The notes under the pieces: generated by a model | The model's input: the letters and a program-made list of their open reading frames with translations, nothing else | What the model was told of the DNA's origin: nothing | Databases searched by the model: none | Part shown: positions 1 through 5,827 of the stretch, one piece after another | Layout: every line of letters begins with the position of its first letter | Position numbering within the stretch: the first letter of the stretch is position 1 | Position numbers and translations under genes: made by a program | Source: Anaerolineales bacterium UBA6668 | GTDB taxonomy: Bacteria > Chloroflexota > Anaerolineae > Anaerolineales > UBA6668 | Direction: 5' to 3' | DNA length: 8,406 nucleotides | NCBI GenBank assembly: GCA_002455215.1 | Contig: DKKK01000053.1 | Coordinates: 1,188-9,593 of the forward strand

Positions 1-1627
1 GGCAGTAGGCATTGTTGTTGCCGTTTTGGGTGCGGCGGAACTCATCCCCAGCCATCAGGCGCGGCACGCCTTGTGAGACGAGTAAAAGAGCAATGAAATT
101 CTTGATTTGCTTTTCACGCAGTTGATTGATGAGTGGGTCGCGTGAAGCGCCTTCCGTGCCGTGATTCCAGCTAAAATTGGTGTTGCTCCCATCGCGGTTG
201 CCTTCGCCGTTGGCTTCATTGTGCTTATGGTTGTAACTTACCAAATCATTCAGGGTGAAGCCATCGTGAAAAGTGACATAGTTGATGCTACGGTGTGGAA
301 TATCGTCAAAGCGCCGGTAAAGATTCGGGCTACCCAAAATACTATCTGCAATGGCGGGCGCAACACCAGCATCGCCTTTGACGAAGCGGCGAATGTCATC
401 TCGGTATTTGCCGTTTTCTTCTGCCCAGCGGTAGCCGACAAATTGCCCAACCTGATACAACCCAGCGGCATCCCACGGCTCTGCAATGATACGAGTGCGT
501 GCCAGTACCGGGTAGGTTTCAATTTCCCACAAAATGGGCGGGTCTTGCATTGGTCGCCCGTCCATCCCACGCGAAAGAGCGCTGGCAAGGTCAAAGCGGA
601 AGCCATCTACATGCATTTCTTGCACCCAATAGCGCAGGCTATCCATAATCAGGCGGCGCACAACCGAATTGCTGGCGCTAAATGTATTGCCGGTTCCGGT
701 GTAGTCGGCGTAACGGCTGGGGTCATGTGGGTCTTGTATGTAGTAAGTCCGGTCGCTAATCCCGCGAAAGCTAAGGGTTGGACCTTGTGTGCCTCCTTCG
801 GCAGTGTGGTTATAGACCACATCCAAGATGACTTCAATACCTGCACGGTGAAATGCTTTCACCATGTCGCGGAACTCGTTCATGGGCGACATGGGGTCGG
901 CAGGGTTAGTGCAATATCCTCGGTGAGGGGTAAAATAGCCAATCGGGCAATACCCCCAAAAGTTAGAAAGCGGCTCGCCAGTCAGTGGGCTTTTGTTGGT
1001 GGGCACTTCTTGCCAATCATATTGAAAAACCGGCATAAGTTCAACGGTGGTAACCCCCATCTCCTTTAGATAAGGGATTTTTTCGATTAAGCCGAGATAG
1101 GTGCCGGGGTGAACTACATTGCTGGAATGGTGCTTGGTGAAGCCTGCCACATGCAGTTCCATCATTACTGTGGAACCAGCTGGATGGTTAAGCGGTTGGT
1201 CGCCTTCCCAATCGTAGTTGTGCATATTGACAACAATACTTTTCAAGGATTCCGCATAATTTGTGCCGGGGCGGCAGGCTTTGGCGCGGTCGTAATTGTC
1301 GGTGTACATGATACCGCGGGTATAAGGGTCCAGCAGTACCTTGTCGCCGTCAAAGCGTTTGGCTTCTTCTGGTTTATAATCACCTTCTATCTGCCAACCA
1401 TACAGTTGACCGGCTCGAGCGCCATGCACAAAGACATGCCAATAATAATGGGTGCGGTGGAAACGCGCATCTAGCGTAATGGTCGTACTGGGCGTAGAAG
1501 CGTTGTGTGTGTCAAAAAATAGCAAGCGGATATCCGCATCGCTTTTACAATAAATCGAGAAGTTGACACCATCTGTGTGCAGGGTTGCACCAAGTGGAAA
1601 AGGGGAGCCTTTAGATAGGGTAAACAA
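1..1627 (-). CDS. glgX: Glycogen debranching enzyme GlgX (isoamylase type), 3' end outside the window
   Basis: This is a GH13 debranching enzyme that hydrolyses alpha-1,6 branches of glycogen or limit dextrins in the cytoplasm. The minus strand is open for 542 codons to the window edge. The N-terminus carries the GSPFPLGAT motif that begins the isoamylase-type CBM48 domain. The GH13 catalytic barrel then shows DVVYNHTAEGG, the nucleophile in VDGFRFDLAS (D346), the acid/base in IIAEPWD (E383) and the third acidic residue in TFHDGFTLND (D455). LMAGDEFRRTQNGNNNAYC lies at the cut edge. Family members are usually about 700 residues, so roughly the last fifth is missing. No ATG lies between the upstream in-frame stop and GSPFPLGAT. 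I chose TTG at 1627-1625 because GAGG sits 5 nt before it and it places GSPFPLGAT about 8 residues in. Family identity is very secure; the exact start is not. Confidence 0.96.
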   Translation of the reverse strand, partial: MFTLSKGSPFPLGATLHTDGVNFSIYCKSDADIRLLFFDTHNASTPSTTITLDARFHRTHYYWHVFVHGARAGQLYGWQIEGDYKPEEAKRFDGDKVLLDPYTRGIMYTDNYDRAKACRPGTNYAESLKSIVVNMHNYDWEGDQPLNHPAGSTVMMELHVAGFTKHHSSNVVHPGTYLGLIEKIPYLKEMGVTTVELMPVFQYDWQEVPTNKSPLTGEPLSNFWGYCPIGYFTPHRGYCTNPADPMSPMNEFRDMVKAFHRAGIEVILDVVYNHTAEGGTQGPTLSFRGISDRTYYIQDPHDPSRYADYTGTGNTFSASNSVVRRLIMDSLRYWVQEMHVDGFRFDLASALSRGMDGRPMQDPPILWEIETYPVLARTRIIAEPWDAAGLYQVGQFVGYRWAEENGKYRDDIRRFVKGDAGVAPAIADSILGSPNLYRRFDDIPHRSINYVTFHDGFTLNDLVSYNHKHNEANGEGNRDGSNTNFSWNHGTEGASRDPLINQLREKQIKNFIALLLVSQGVPRLMAGDEFRRTQNGNNNAYC

Positions 1628-1671
1628 GCAAGCCTCGCTTCAAAAATACCGTTCAAATCGGCAATAGTAAC

Positions 1672-1725
1672 TATGCTATATTCGACAGATGAAAACTGCG
1701 CTTTTCTCCTTAAGATAGGACTTAC
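1672..1725 (-). repeat. Intergenic repeat copy A, in the glgX leader
   Basis: Read on the minus strand, this copy begins GTAAGTCCTATC, continues TTAAGGAGAAAAGCGCAG and ends TCATCTGTCGAATATAGCA. By eye, about 38 of 42 aligned positions match the copy at the right edge of the window (8361-8405), allowing small gaps. Its 5' part matches the copy at 1814-1840. It ends about 45 nt before the proposed glgX start and points toward that gene, so it could include the glgX promoter or operator. It could equally be a decayed repeat without function. Confidence 0.65.
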
Positions 1726-1813
1726 AAAAAATAAATTCTTCACCGCCATATATGGTGCTTTTGAGTGACATAAGTAACATATACGGGGGGTGCATAAGCG
1801 TTTTTCGTCTTGC

Positions 1814-1871
1814 GTAAGTTCTATTAAGAGTAAAAGCGCCGCTCAATATTCAGCACACGTGCCAATATAAC
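1814..1871 (+). repeat. Intergenic repeat copy B, inverted relative to copy A
   Basis: The plus strand reads GTAAGTTCTATTAAG, then AAAAGCGCCGC, then the dyad TTCAGCACACGTGCCAA (1849-1865) flanked by ATA-rich ends. The first half matches copy A closely, while the second half carries the dyad form of the GTGCCGAATAT half-site. Copies A and B point away from each other across about 88 bp. No plus-strand protein gene follows it before the methyltransferase. It therefore either drives something non-coding or is a repeat unrelated to promoter function. Confidence 0.55.
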
Positions 1872-1884
1872 CTATATCGAAGAT

Positions 1885-2155
1885 AACAGGTTCCGCCAGC
1901 CACAAAGAAAGCCTTGAAAACAGCACAATCAACTTGTCCTATTCTCGCGATGCCTACGAAGTTGTTAGGGAACCGTATAGGGTTTTGCTAGGTCGGCAGT
2001 TGAGACAGCCTTTTGTACCTGAGCAGGAATAAACTTGAGCAACTGATTGCCGTGTCAAGCTTCACCCAACGAAACTACCTGCCGGGTAGAGCAACATTTA
2101 ATATTGGGTAGGTATAAAATTTGCCTTTTCTTATAGGGAAAGGTAAATTTTTGTC
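1885..2155 (+). other. Possible structured non-coding RNA region
   Basis: Several complementary segments are consistent with RNA folding. GGTTCC (1889-1894) can pair with GGAACC (1969-1974), enclosing CAACTT (1930-1935) with AAGTTG (1959-1964). AAACTTGA (2031-2038) can pair with TCAAGCTT (2055-2062) with one mismatch, enclosing GCAA/TTGC. The stretch ends in the AT-rich stem-loop at 2116-2151 followed by T residues. It matches no RNA family I can recognise: I saw no tmRNA, SRP, RNase P or 6S signature. Short complementary segments of this size also arise by chance, so this is only a candidate. Confidence 0.18.
2116..2151. terminator. Long AT-rich stem-loop, candidate bidirectional terminator
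   Basis: The segment 2116-2130 can pair with 2137-2151 as a 15-bp stem with two G-T wobbles and a 6-nt loop TTATAG. The core is CCTTTTC against GGAAAGG. A-rich and T-rich outer arms give runs of T on the 3' side in both directions. It lies about 130 bp downstream of the methyltransferase stop on that gene's strand and is the best terminator candidate for that transcript. It could also end a plus-strand transcript. Confidence 0.45.
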
Positions 2156-2284
2156 CTTGCTCAATAGATACTCATGTGAGCGGTAACAAGTCACTATATT
2201 TTACCGTAATTGATTCCAAAGCGGCAGAAAATAATGAGAATTAGCGAATCATCAGCAAAAAAAGGTTATTTATGACGGGAGAAT

Positions 2285-3007
2285 TCATGGTTTTGCACAC
2301 AAACAAGTACCAACCAAATGGATACCCGTTCCTTGTGGCAATAAATTTTCTAGCCAACAACTTAGGCGGAACAGCAGTGGATGAAAGGCTAGATAGGTTG
2401 GGTCGTGGATGGCTTGGCAGGAAAAATGCGCAAAGCCAGCTTGTTGGCACAAATTGGCAAGCTGAGCCGCTTGGTTGGCGCGGTAATGCACGGGGAAGGT
2501 ATCTTCGGCGGCACGGGCATATAGCTTTGCTACCAACTGCGCCTGCACACGGGGAAACCACTGGCTAATGCGATTGAATTGCACTAATGGGTGCTGACGG
2601 TTGGGGGTGATAAAAACAAGTGCCCCGTTGGGTCGTAAAATGCGGCGTATCTCTCGCAGGGTGACCAGCGGGCTGTCCAAATGTTCAAAGACCCAAGTCG
2701 CAATGACAACGTCAAATTGCGCATTGGCAAATGGTAAGTGATTGGCGAAAGCGCTGGCGAGCGCAACGGCTGGGGCGCGGTATTCGGTTAAGGATTGAAA
2801 ATCGGGGTCAACCCCTATCAGGTGTGATTGTCCTTCCGTACTTAACTTCTCTGGCAAGCCGCCCCTACCACAGCCCACATCCAATAACCAGCCATTTCTT
2901 GGTAACACAGTACGCACCGCCTGTTCATACCGTTCACCACTCGTTTGCCAACCGGCGTGGCTGGTTCGATACTGCTCACGGTACAAATTCTGACGCGCTA
3001 AATCCAT
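2285..3007 (-). CDS. Class I SAM-dependent methyltransferase, small-molecule type
   Basis: A 240-residue protein with a Methyltransf_11/25-like Rossmann fold that would transfer a methyl group from S-adenosylmethionine to an unidentified acceptor. Motif I, LLDVGCGRGG, is at residues 41-50. The acidic residue that contacts the adenosyl ribose is in GVDPD (65-69). The LPFANAQFDVVIATWVFEHL block spans 91-110, followed by the typical LREIRRILRPNGALVFITPN strand at 117-136. The C-terminal part is hydrophobic-rich but has no clear membrane helix. The substrate cannot be inferred from the sequence. The ATG at 3007 lacks a recognisable Shine-Dalgarno sequence. The gene lies 42 bp downstream of the FtsB-like gene on the same strand and may be cotranscribed with it, although a repeat copy (3023-3042) fills the gap. 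Confidence 0.88.
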   Translation of the reverse strand: MDLARQNLYREQYRTSHAGWQTSGERYEQAVRTVLPRNGWLLDVGCGRGGLPEKLSTEGQSHLIGVDPDFQSLTEYRAPAVALASAFANHLPFANAQFDVVIATWVFEHLDSPLVTLREIRRILRPNGALVFITPNRQHPLVQFNRISQWFPRVQAQLVAKLYARAAEDTFPVHYRANQAAQLANLCQQAGFAHFSCQAIHDPTYLAFHPLLFRLSCWLENLLPQGTGIHLVGTCLCAKP

Positions 3008-3022
3008 TACAAATTCGGTTTA

Positions 3023-3042
3023 TCTTCAGCACACATGCCAAA
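3023..3042. repeat. Intergenic repeat copy G, before the methyltransferase
   Basis: The plus strand reads TTCAGCACACATGCCAAA at 3025-3042. It differs from the dyad in copy B (TTCAGCACACGTGCCAA) by one base over 17. On the minus strand it gives TGTGCTGAAGATAAA, whose 3' end lies about 15 nt before the methyltransferase ATG. It sits in the 42-bp gap between two same-strand genes, so it is either a promoter-like box for the methyltransferase or a short repeat remnant. Confidence 0.5.
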
Positions 3043-3049
3043 GAGGTGC

Positions 3050-3514
3050 TTATGGAGATGTTTGAATGGGGCGTTGATTAAAGAGCATTTTCCACCACAA
3101 CTCATAGTTGCGTGGTGTGGGGCTAGGCATGGGAGTTGGTTGGGCAAGTGCGGGGTCGCTCACTTCGATAGCCACCGGCTGTACCAACATTTCGCCATCT
3201 CGAATCATACCCAATTGGCTGTGTGCAATCTCTGCAATGAAGGCATCCGATGCAGAGTATGTAGCGGTCAGAACCAAGCCTGCCCCGACAGTTTGCACGG
3301 CATATTGGGTGGCTTGGGCATCCGCTTGCACAAACTCTGCAGTTTGTCTTTCGTTTACCAATCGTCCGTATTGAAAGATAAAAATGAGTAAAGCCATCAA
3401 CACACCACCAACGGTTAACACAATCGTGGATTGCTGGCGGTCTGGAACCCGTACGCGGGAGGAAATGGACTGAAAAACTGAATTGAGCATGATTTTATAG
3501 GAAAGAAGACTCAT
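3050..3514 (-). CDS. FtsB/DivIC-like septum formation initiator protein
   Basis: A 154-residue protein with an N-terminal cytoplasmic segment and one membrane helix at about residues 29-48 (STIVLTVGGVLMALLIFIF). A polar, probably helical stretch follows (about 52-75), then IAHSQLGMIRDGEMLVQPV at about 96-114. The LGM-x-R-x-GE pattern after a membrane helix and coiled segment is typical of the FtsB/DivIC family, which links FtsL and FtsQ in the divisome. The C-terminal tail is Pro/Thr-rich (QPTPMPSPTP) and ends in an aromatic patch, NYELWWKMLF. The coiled segment is weaker than in classic members. An ATG at 3490 is a plausible alternative start, giving 146 residues, because a TATAAT sequence overlaps the first ATG. 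The protein begins the minus-strand block and is followed by the methyltransferase. Confidence 0.72.
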   Translation of the reverse strand: MSLLSYKIMLNSVFQSISSRVRVPDRQQSTIVLTVGGVLMALLIFIFQYGRLVNERQTAEFVQADAQATQYAVQTVGAGLVLTATYSASDAFIAEIAHSQLGMIRDGEMLVQPVAIEVSDPALAQPTPMPSPTPRNYELWWKMLFNQRPIQTSP

Positions 3515-3518
3515 TATA
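3513..3518 (-). promoter_or_regulatory. Possible -10 box of the FtsB-like gene
   Basis: On the minus strand this reads TATAAT, preceded by TG, and it overlaps the first ATG (3514-3512) of the FtsB-like frame. If used, transcription would begin just inside the annotated frame and translation would start at the ATG at 3490. No good -35 box lies about 17 bp upstream, so support is limited. Confidence 0.3.
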
Positions 3519-3542
3519 CATCAAATTGGTGTTTTGTTTTGG

Positions 3543-3558
3543 AAAATCTCGAGATTTT
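3543..3558. repeat. Perfect 16-bp palindrome, operator-like
   Basis: AAAATCTCGAGATTTT is a perfect inverted repeat with no spacer. It lies about 28 bp upstream of the first ATG of the FtsB-like gene on that gene's strand. Perfect dyads of this length in a promoter region often bind dimeric regulators. It could also fold as a hairpin in RNA. No regulator gene is visible in the window. Confidence 0.5.
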
Positions 3559-3600
3559 TAAAGAAATAACACTTGTTTGTTGCCGAATATAAATAGCAAA
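3555..3600 (+). repeat. Intergenic repeat copy F
   Basis: The plus strand carries GAAATAACAC at 3563-3572 and TGCCGAATAT at 3581-3590. The first 10-mer recurs exactly in copy E (3914-3923). The second recurs exactly at 8391-8400 and, inverted, at 7290-7299. The spacing between the two boxes is nearly the same in copies E and F. The copy is about 415 bp from the next plus-strand gene, which argues against a simple promoter role here. Confidence 0.5.
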
Positions 3601-3737
3601 TTGCGGTAACTGCTCAGCCATATTAGACAAAACCCTGGGGTTGACAAGACAATGTGAATAAAAATAAGGCTCACGTTAGAATTGTAAGAACAGGATATTC
3701 AACTTGATTCACCCAGTCATTGGCTTGCCTGCCGTCT

Positions 3738-3777
3738 GGAAAGAACCCATTTTTCTAATCCGTGCCATCCGATAAAC
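3738..3777 (+). repeat. Intergenic repeat copy H, weak
   Basis: The plus strand reads GGAAAGAACCC, then TTTTTCTAATCCGTGCC, then CGATAAAC. The 9-mer ATCCGTGCC is identical to that in the copy at 8386-8394, and the T-rich tract before it sits in the same place. The half-site downstream is disrupted by a few inserted bases. This is the most degenerate copy listed and could be chance similarity. Confidence 0.3.
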
Positions 3778-3910
3778 TGTCCAATTTGTGTACCGCATCA
3801 GGAACGTGTCGGTAAAGAGCATCCCTGTTAGTAACACCCATTTTCGGATTTAGAGACTACGCTGAATTTTGATAGGTACAACCATGCCTGAGCAGTTTCG
3901 TTTTTTTCTT

Positions 3911-3946
3911 GATGAAATAACACAATTTCCATCCGTGTCGAATTTA
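3911..3946 (+). repeat. Intergenic repeat copy E, before the decarboxylase gene
   Basis: GAAATAACAC (3914-3923) is followed by CATCCGTGTCGAATTTA (3930-3946). The latter differs from copy D (CATCCGTGCCGAATATA) at two positions. The copy ends about 68 nt before the ATG of the arginine-decarboxylase-like gene, in the same orientation, so it may contain or overlap that promoter. Confidence 0.5.
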
Positions 3947-4014
3947 CTTGTTGCAAGAAATGTGCTATTGTATTGAAATCTATTTCGATTGTTCTTTTTG
4001 GAGTTTCTATTTTC

Positions 4015-5433
4015 ATGGCAGAGCCGACATTGTTTTCGCAGACGGGCTGGCAATCCGCCCACCCAATTCCCAACCAAACCTACCTGACCGACTATTTACA
4101 GGTGCGAGAGGGTGATTTATGGATGATGGACTTAAATTTACATCACCTAACACGAGACTTATACGGCAGTCCGTTGGAAATTGTCTGTTTACCCTTAATC
4201 CGCCAACAAGTTGCCAATTTGCGCAAAGTGTTTGCTCAGGCAATTGAAAAGCTAGGGTATTCGGGGAAGTTTGAATATGCTTATGCGTCCAAAGCCAATG
4301 CCGCAGAAGAAGTGGTGCGTACAGTGCTGGGCGTGCATACCAACTATGAGTTGTCATCGGCGATTGATGTAGACATAGCCGCACAAATGAAAGCTCGCAG
4401 TTTTCTAAGTGAAGATACCTGGGTGTTGTGCAACGGCTTCAAACCGCCGCATAGTCCATATGCCAACGCCATTCTGAAATTCCGCGAAAAACACGCCCGT
4501 ATTCTGCCCATTTTGGCAATGCCCTCGGAGATTGACGCCTTTGCCGGGACAGGTTGGCACTTTGATGTCGGGCTACGGCAGAAGGCGTATGGCTCTCAAC
4601 GCTCCTTGACCAACCCCGATGCATCCAACTCACGCTTTGGCTTACATGTGGCGGGTATCTGGGAGGCGGCAAAGCGCATTGCCCAGTCCGGGAATCTGCG
4701 CTTGACTATGCTTCATGCAATGGTGGGTGGGCAGGTGTCAGATATAGATACCTTCATCCAGCGGATTAGCCCTTCCATTCACTTGTTTGCCCAACTACGG
4801 CAAACCTATCCCGAATTGCACATCTTGAATTTTGGCGGTGGAATGCCGGTTGCTATGACACTCGACTTTAAATTTGACTATGCGCTGTTTGCCGAGCGTT
4901 TACTCAGCGCCTGCCGCACCATTTGCCAGCAATACCAAGTGCCACCGCCCGATATTTGGGGCGAGATGGGGCGTTACACGGTTGCATCGCATGGCGCACA
5001 CTTGTTCAAGGTCATTAGTGTTCACGAAAATCAATCGGAACTGCCGTGGTACATCATTAACGGCTCGATTATGAGTTCGTTCCCCGATAGCTGGGCGCTA
5101 AATGAGCTTTTCATCGTGTTACCACTCAACCATCTGGACAAACCTTTTCAACGTGTGCAGTTGGGTGGCATCACTTGCGATAGTGATGACATCTACCCGA
5201 AGTCAGAAAGCGGCGTGTCGCTCTATCTGCCCGCAGTGAATGATGACCTATACGTTGGTTTTTTCTGCATTGGCGCGTATCAGGAAATGCTGGGCGGTTC
5301 CGGCGGTGCTAAGCACTGCGTCATCCCTGAAGCGAATGAACTAATTGTAGATATTTCAGCCGGTGAATATACCTTCAATGTGGTGCGCGGGCAAGACGCT
5401 CATCACATTATGCGCAATTTGGGCTACTTGTAG
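4015..5433 (+). CDS. speA: Arginine-decarboxylase-like PLP enzyme (fold type III, short form)
   Basis: This 472-residue protein belongs to the alanine-racemase-fold decarboxylases. It probably converts arginine to agmatine, the first step of a putrescine/spermidine route. The PLP lysine is K93 in YASKAN. HAMVGGQ (H234) occupies the position of the usual HxHxGSQ motif, LNFGGGMP (G274-276) is the glycine-rich phosphate loop, and WGEMGRY contains E317. ITCDSDD (C388, D389, D391) and FFCIGAYQEMLGG (Y422) carry the C-terminal active-site residues. The WYIINGSIMSSFPDSW and later blocks resemble the short arginine decarboxylases of about 465 residues known from Bacteroidetes rather than the 630-residue enterobacterial SpeA. 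ATG at 4015 has GGAG 11 nt upstream; a TTG 42 bp earlier is less likely. Substrate choice between arginine and a related amino acid remains inference, so the symbol is tentative. Confidence 0.85.
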   Translation: MAEPTLFSQTGWQSAHPIPNQTYLTDYLQVREGDLWMMDLNLHHLTRDLYGSPLEIVCLPLIRQQVANLRKVFAQAIEKLGYSGKFEYAYASKANAAEEVVRTVLGVHTNYELSSAIDVDIAAQMKARSFLSEDTWVLCNGFKPPHSPYANAILKFREKHARILPILAMPSEIDAFAGTGWHFDVGLRQKAYGSQRSLTNPDASNSRFGLHVAGIWEAAKRIAQSGNLRLTMLHAMVGGQVSDIDTFIQRISPSIHLFAQLRQTYPELHILNFGGGMPVAMTLDFKFDYALFAERLLSACRTICQQYQVPPPDIWGEMGRYTVASHGAHLFKVISVHENQSELPWYIINGSIMSSFPDSWALNELFIVLPLNHLDKPFQRVQLGGITCDSDDIYPKSESGVSLYLPAVNDDLYVGFFCIGAYQEMLGGSGGAKHCVIPEANELIVDISAGEYTFNVVRGQDAHHIMRNLGYL

Positions 5434-5479
5434 CGAGAGTGCCACCGAACAGTAATCGCTAGCAATTTCGGTATAACAC

Positions 5480-5508
5480 TTGCAACTTGCACCAGCCAAA
5501 GGTAAACT
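5480..5508 (+). promoter_or_regulatory. Possible promoter of the small membrane protein and M20 peptidase
   Basis: TTGCAA (5480-5485) and TAAACT (5503-5508) are separated by 17 bp and each matches the sigma-70 consensus at four of six positions. The predicted transcript would start about 50 nt before the ATG at 5565. A 6-bp inverted repeat (TAGCGA at 5431 with TCGCTA at 5456) lies just upstream, at the end of the decarboxylase gene, with no T-run after it. Confidence 0.25.
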
Positions 5509-5564
5509 TAAGCATCTTTTGGTTCGCCCGAACCCGCCCACTGGCTAGCACGCACGGAGCAACT

Positions 5565-5825
5565 ATGTACGACAATATTCCCCAAGGGGGCACTAGTCCC
5601 TTTGAAAATGACCTAGATGATGCGTTTTTGACCAATGTATTATCTGAGTCTCCCCGCACTTTTGACGATAACCCGTTTGAAGAAGTTGAACCGACCGAAA
5701 AACGCTTTCTAGGTTTGACGGCTTGGCAACGACTCTTTTTATCTATTTTATTGTTTGTCAATGTCTTCGTGATTGGCATTCTATGTTTACTATTTAGCGG
5801 GCGCATGGTTCCCCCACTGCCATAG
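5565..5825 (+). CDS. Small single-pass membrane protein of unknown function
   Basis: This 86-residue protein has an acidic, low-complexity N-terminal half (residues 1-46, with FENDLDDAF and NPFEEVEPTEK) followed by LGLTAWQRLFLSILLFVNVF. A single hydrophobic helix runs at about residues 55-78, and the short tail is GRMVPPLP. The acidic half probably stays in the cytoplasm. No catalytic motif is visible and I do not recognise the family. ATG at 5565 is chosen because GGAG lies 5 nt upstream; the frame is open further back to a TTG at 5487 but that extension looks non-coding. Its stop is 2 bp before the M20 peptidase start, so the two are very likely translationally coupled and perhaps functionally linked. 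Confidence 0.7.
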   Translation: MYDNIPQGGTSPFENDLDDAFLTNVLSESPRTFDDNPFEEVEPTEKRFLGLTAWQRLFLSILLFVNVFVIGILCLLFSGRMVPPLP

Positions 5826-5827
5826 GT

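Larger units (their letters stand above)
1628..2284. other. Gene-free region of about 650 bp between glgX and the methyltransferase
   Basis: No convincing protein-coding frame is visible on either strand. The stretch holds the glgX leader, two oppositely oriented copies of the intergenic repeat (1672-1725 minus, 1814-1871 plus) and a perfect CCATATATGG palindrome at 1746-1755 between them. It also holds several small inverted repeats at 1889-2062 and a long AT-rich stem-loop at 2116-2151. The 92-codon minus frame at 1471-1749 overlaps the start of glgX in another frame and resembles no protein I recognise. The region presumably contains glgX control signals and the end of the methyltransferase transcript. 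A non-coding RNA is also possible. Confidence 0.6.
3515..4014. other. Divergent 500-bp gene-free region
   Basis: This region separates the minus-strand and plus-strand gene blocks and should contain both sets of promoters. It holds a perfect 16-bp palindrome (3543-3558), three repeat copies (about 3555-3600, 3738-3777 and 3911-3946), and a TTGACA at 3641-3646 with no convincing matching -10 box. A 30-codon plus-strand frame starts at ATG 3884 but overlaps a repeat copy and has little support. No other coding potential is apparent. Confidence 0.6.

Noticed and set aside
161..1069. A 302-codon open frame on the plus strand
   Set aside because: It lies exactly opposite the glgX catalytic domain, whose motifs are unmistakable on the minus strand. 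The plus-strand translation resembles no protein family.
1471..1749. A 92-codon minus-strand frame upstream of and overlapping glgX
   Set aside because: Its second half is the glgX N-terminus in the wrong frame. The first half crosses repeat copy A and has no protein-like features.
2272..2568. A 98-codon plus-strand frame and other frames opposite the methyltransferase
   Set aside because: They are antisense to an intact methyltransferase with motif I and the downstream motifs, and show no domain of their own.
3641..3682. TTGACA followed by TAGAAT, possible plus-strand promoter
   Set aside because: The two boxes are 30 bp apart, too far to act together, and no gene begins close downstream.
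3543..3946. CRISPR-like or tandem array formed by the three repeat copies in the divergent region
   Set aside because: The copies are about 175 bp apart, differ considerably from each other, and the sequences between them do not align as repeat units. No cas genes are present.
3884..3976. A 30-codon plus-strand frame ahead of the decarboxylase gene, possible leader peptide
   Set aside because: It has no arginine run that would explain attenuation, only a weak AGG upstream, and its middle overlaps repeat copy E. It cannot be told from chance.
3828..4073. An 81-codon minus-strand frame over the decarboxylase start
   Set aside because: It overlaps the start of the well-supported decarboxylase gene and has no recognisable motif or ribosome binding site.
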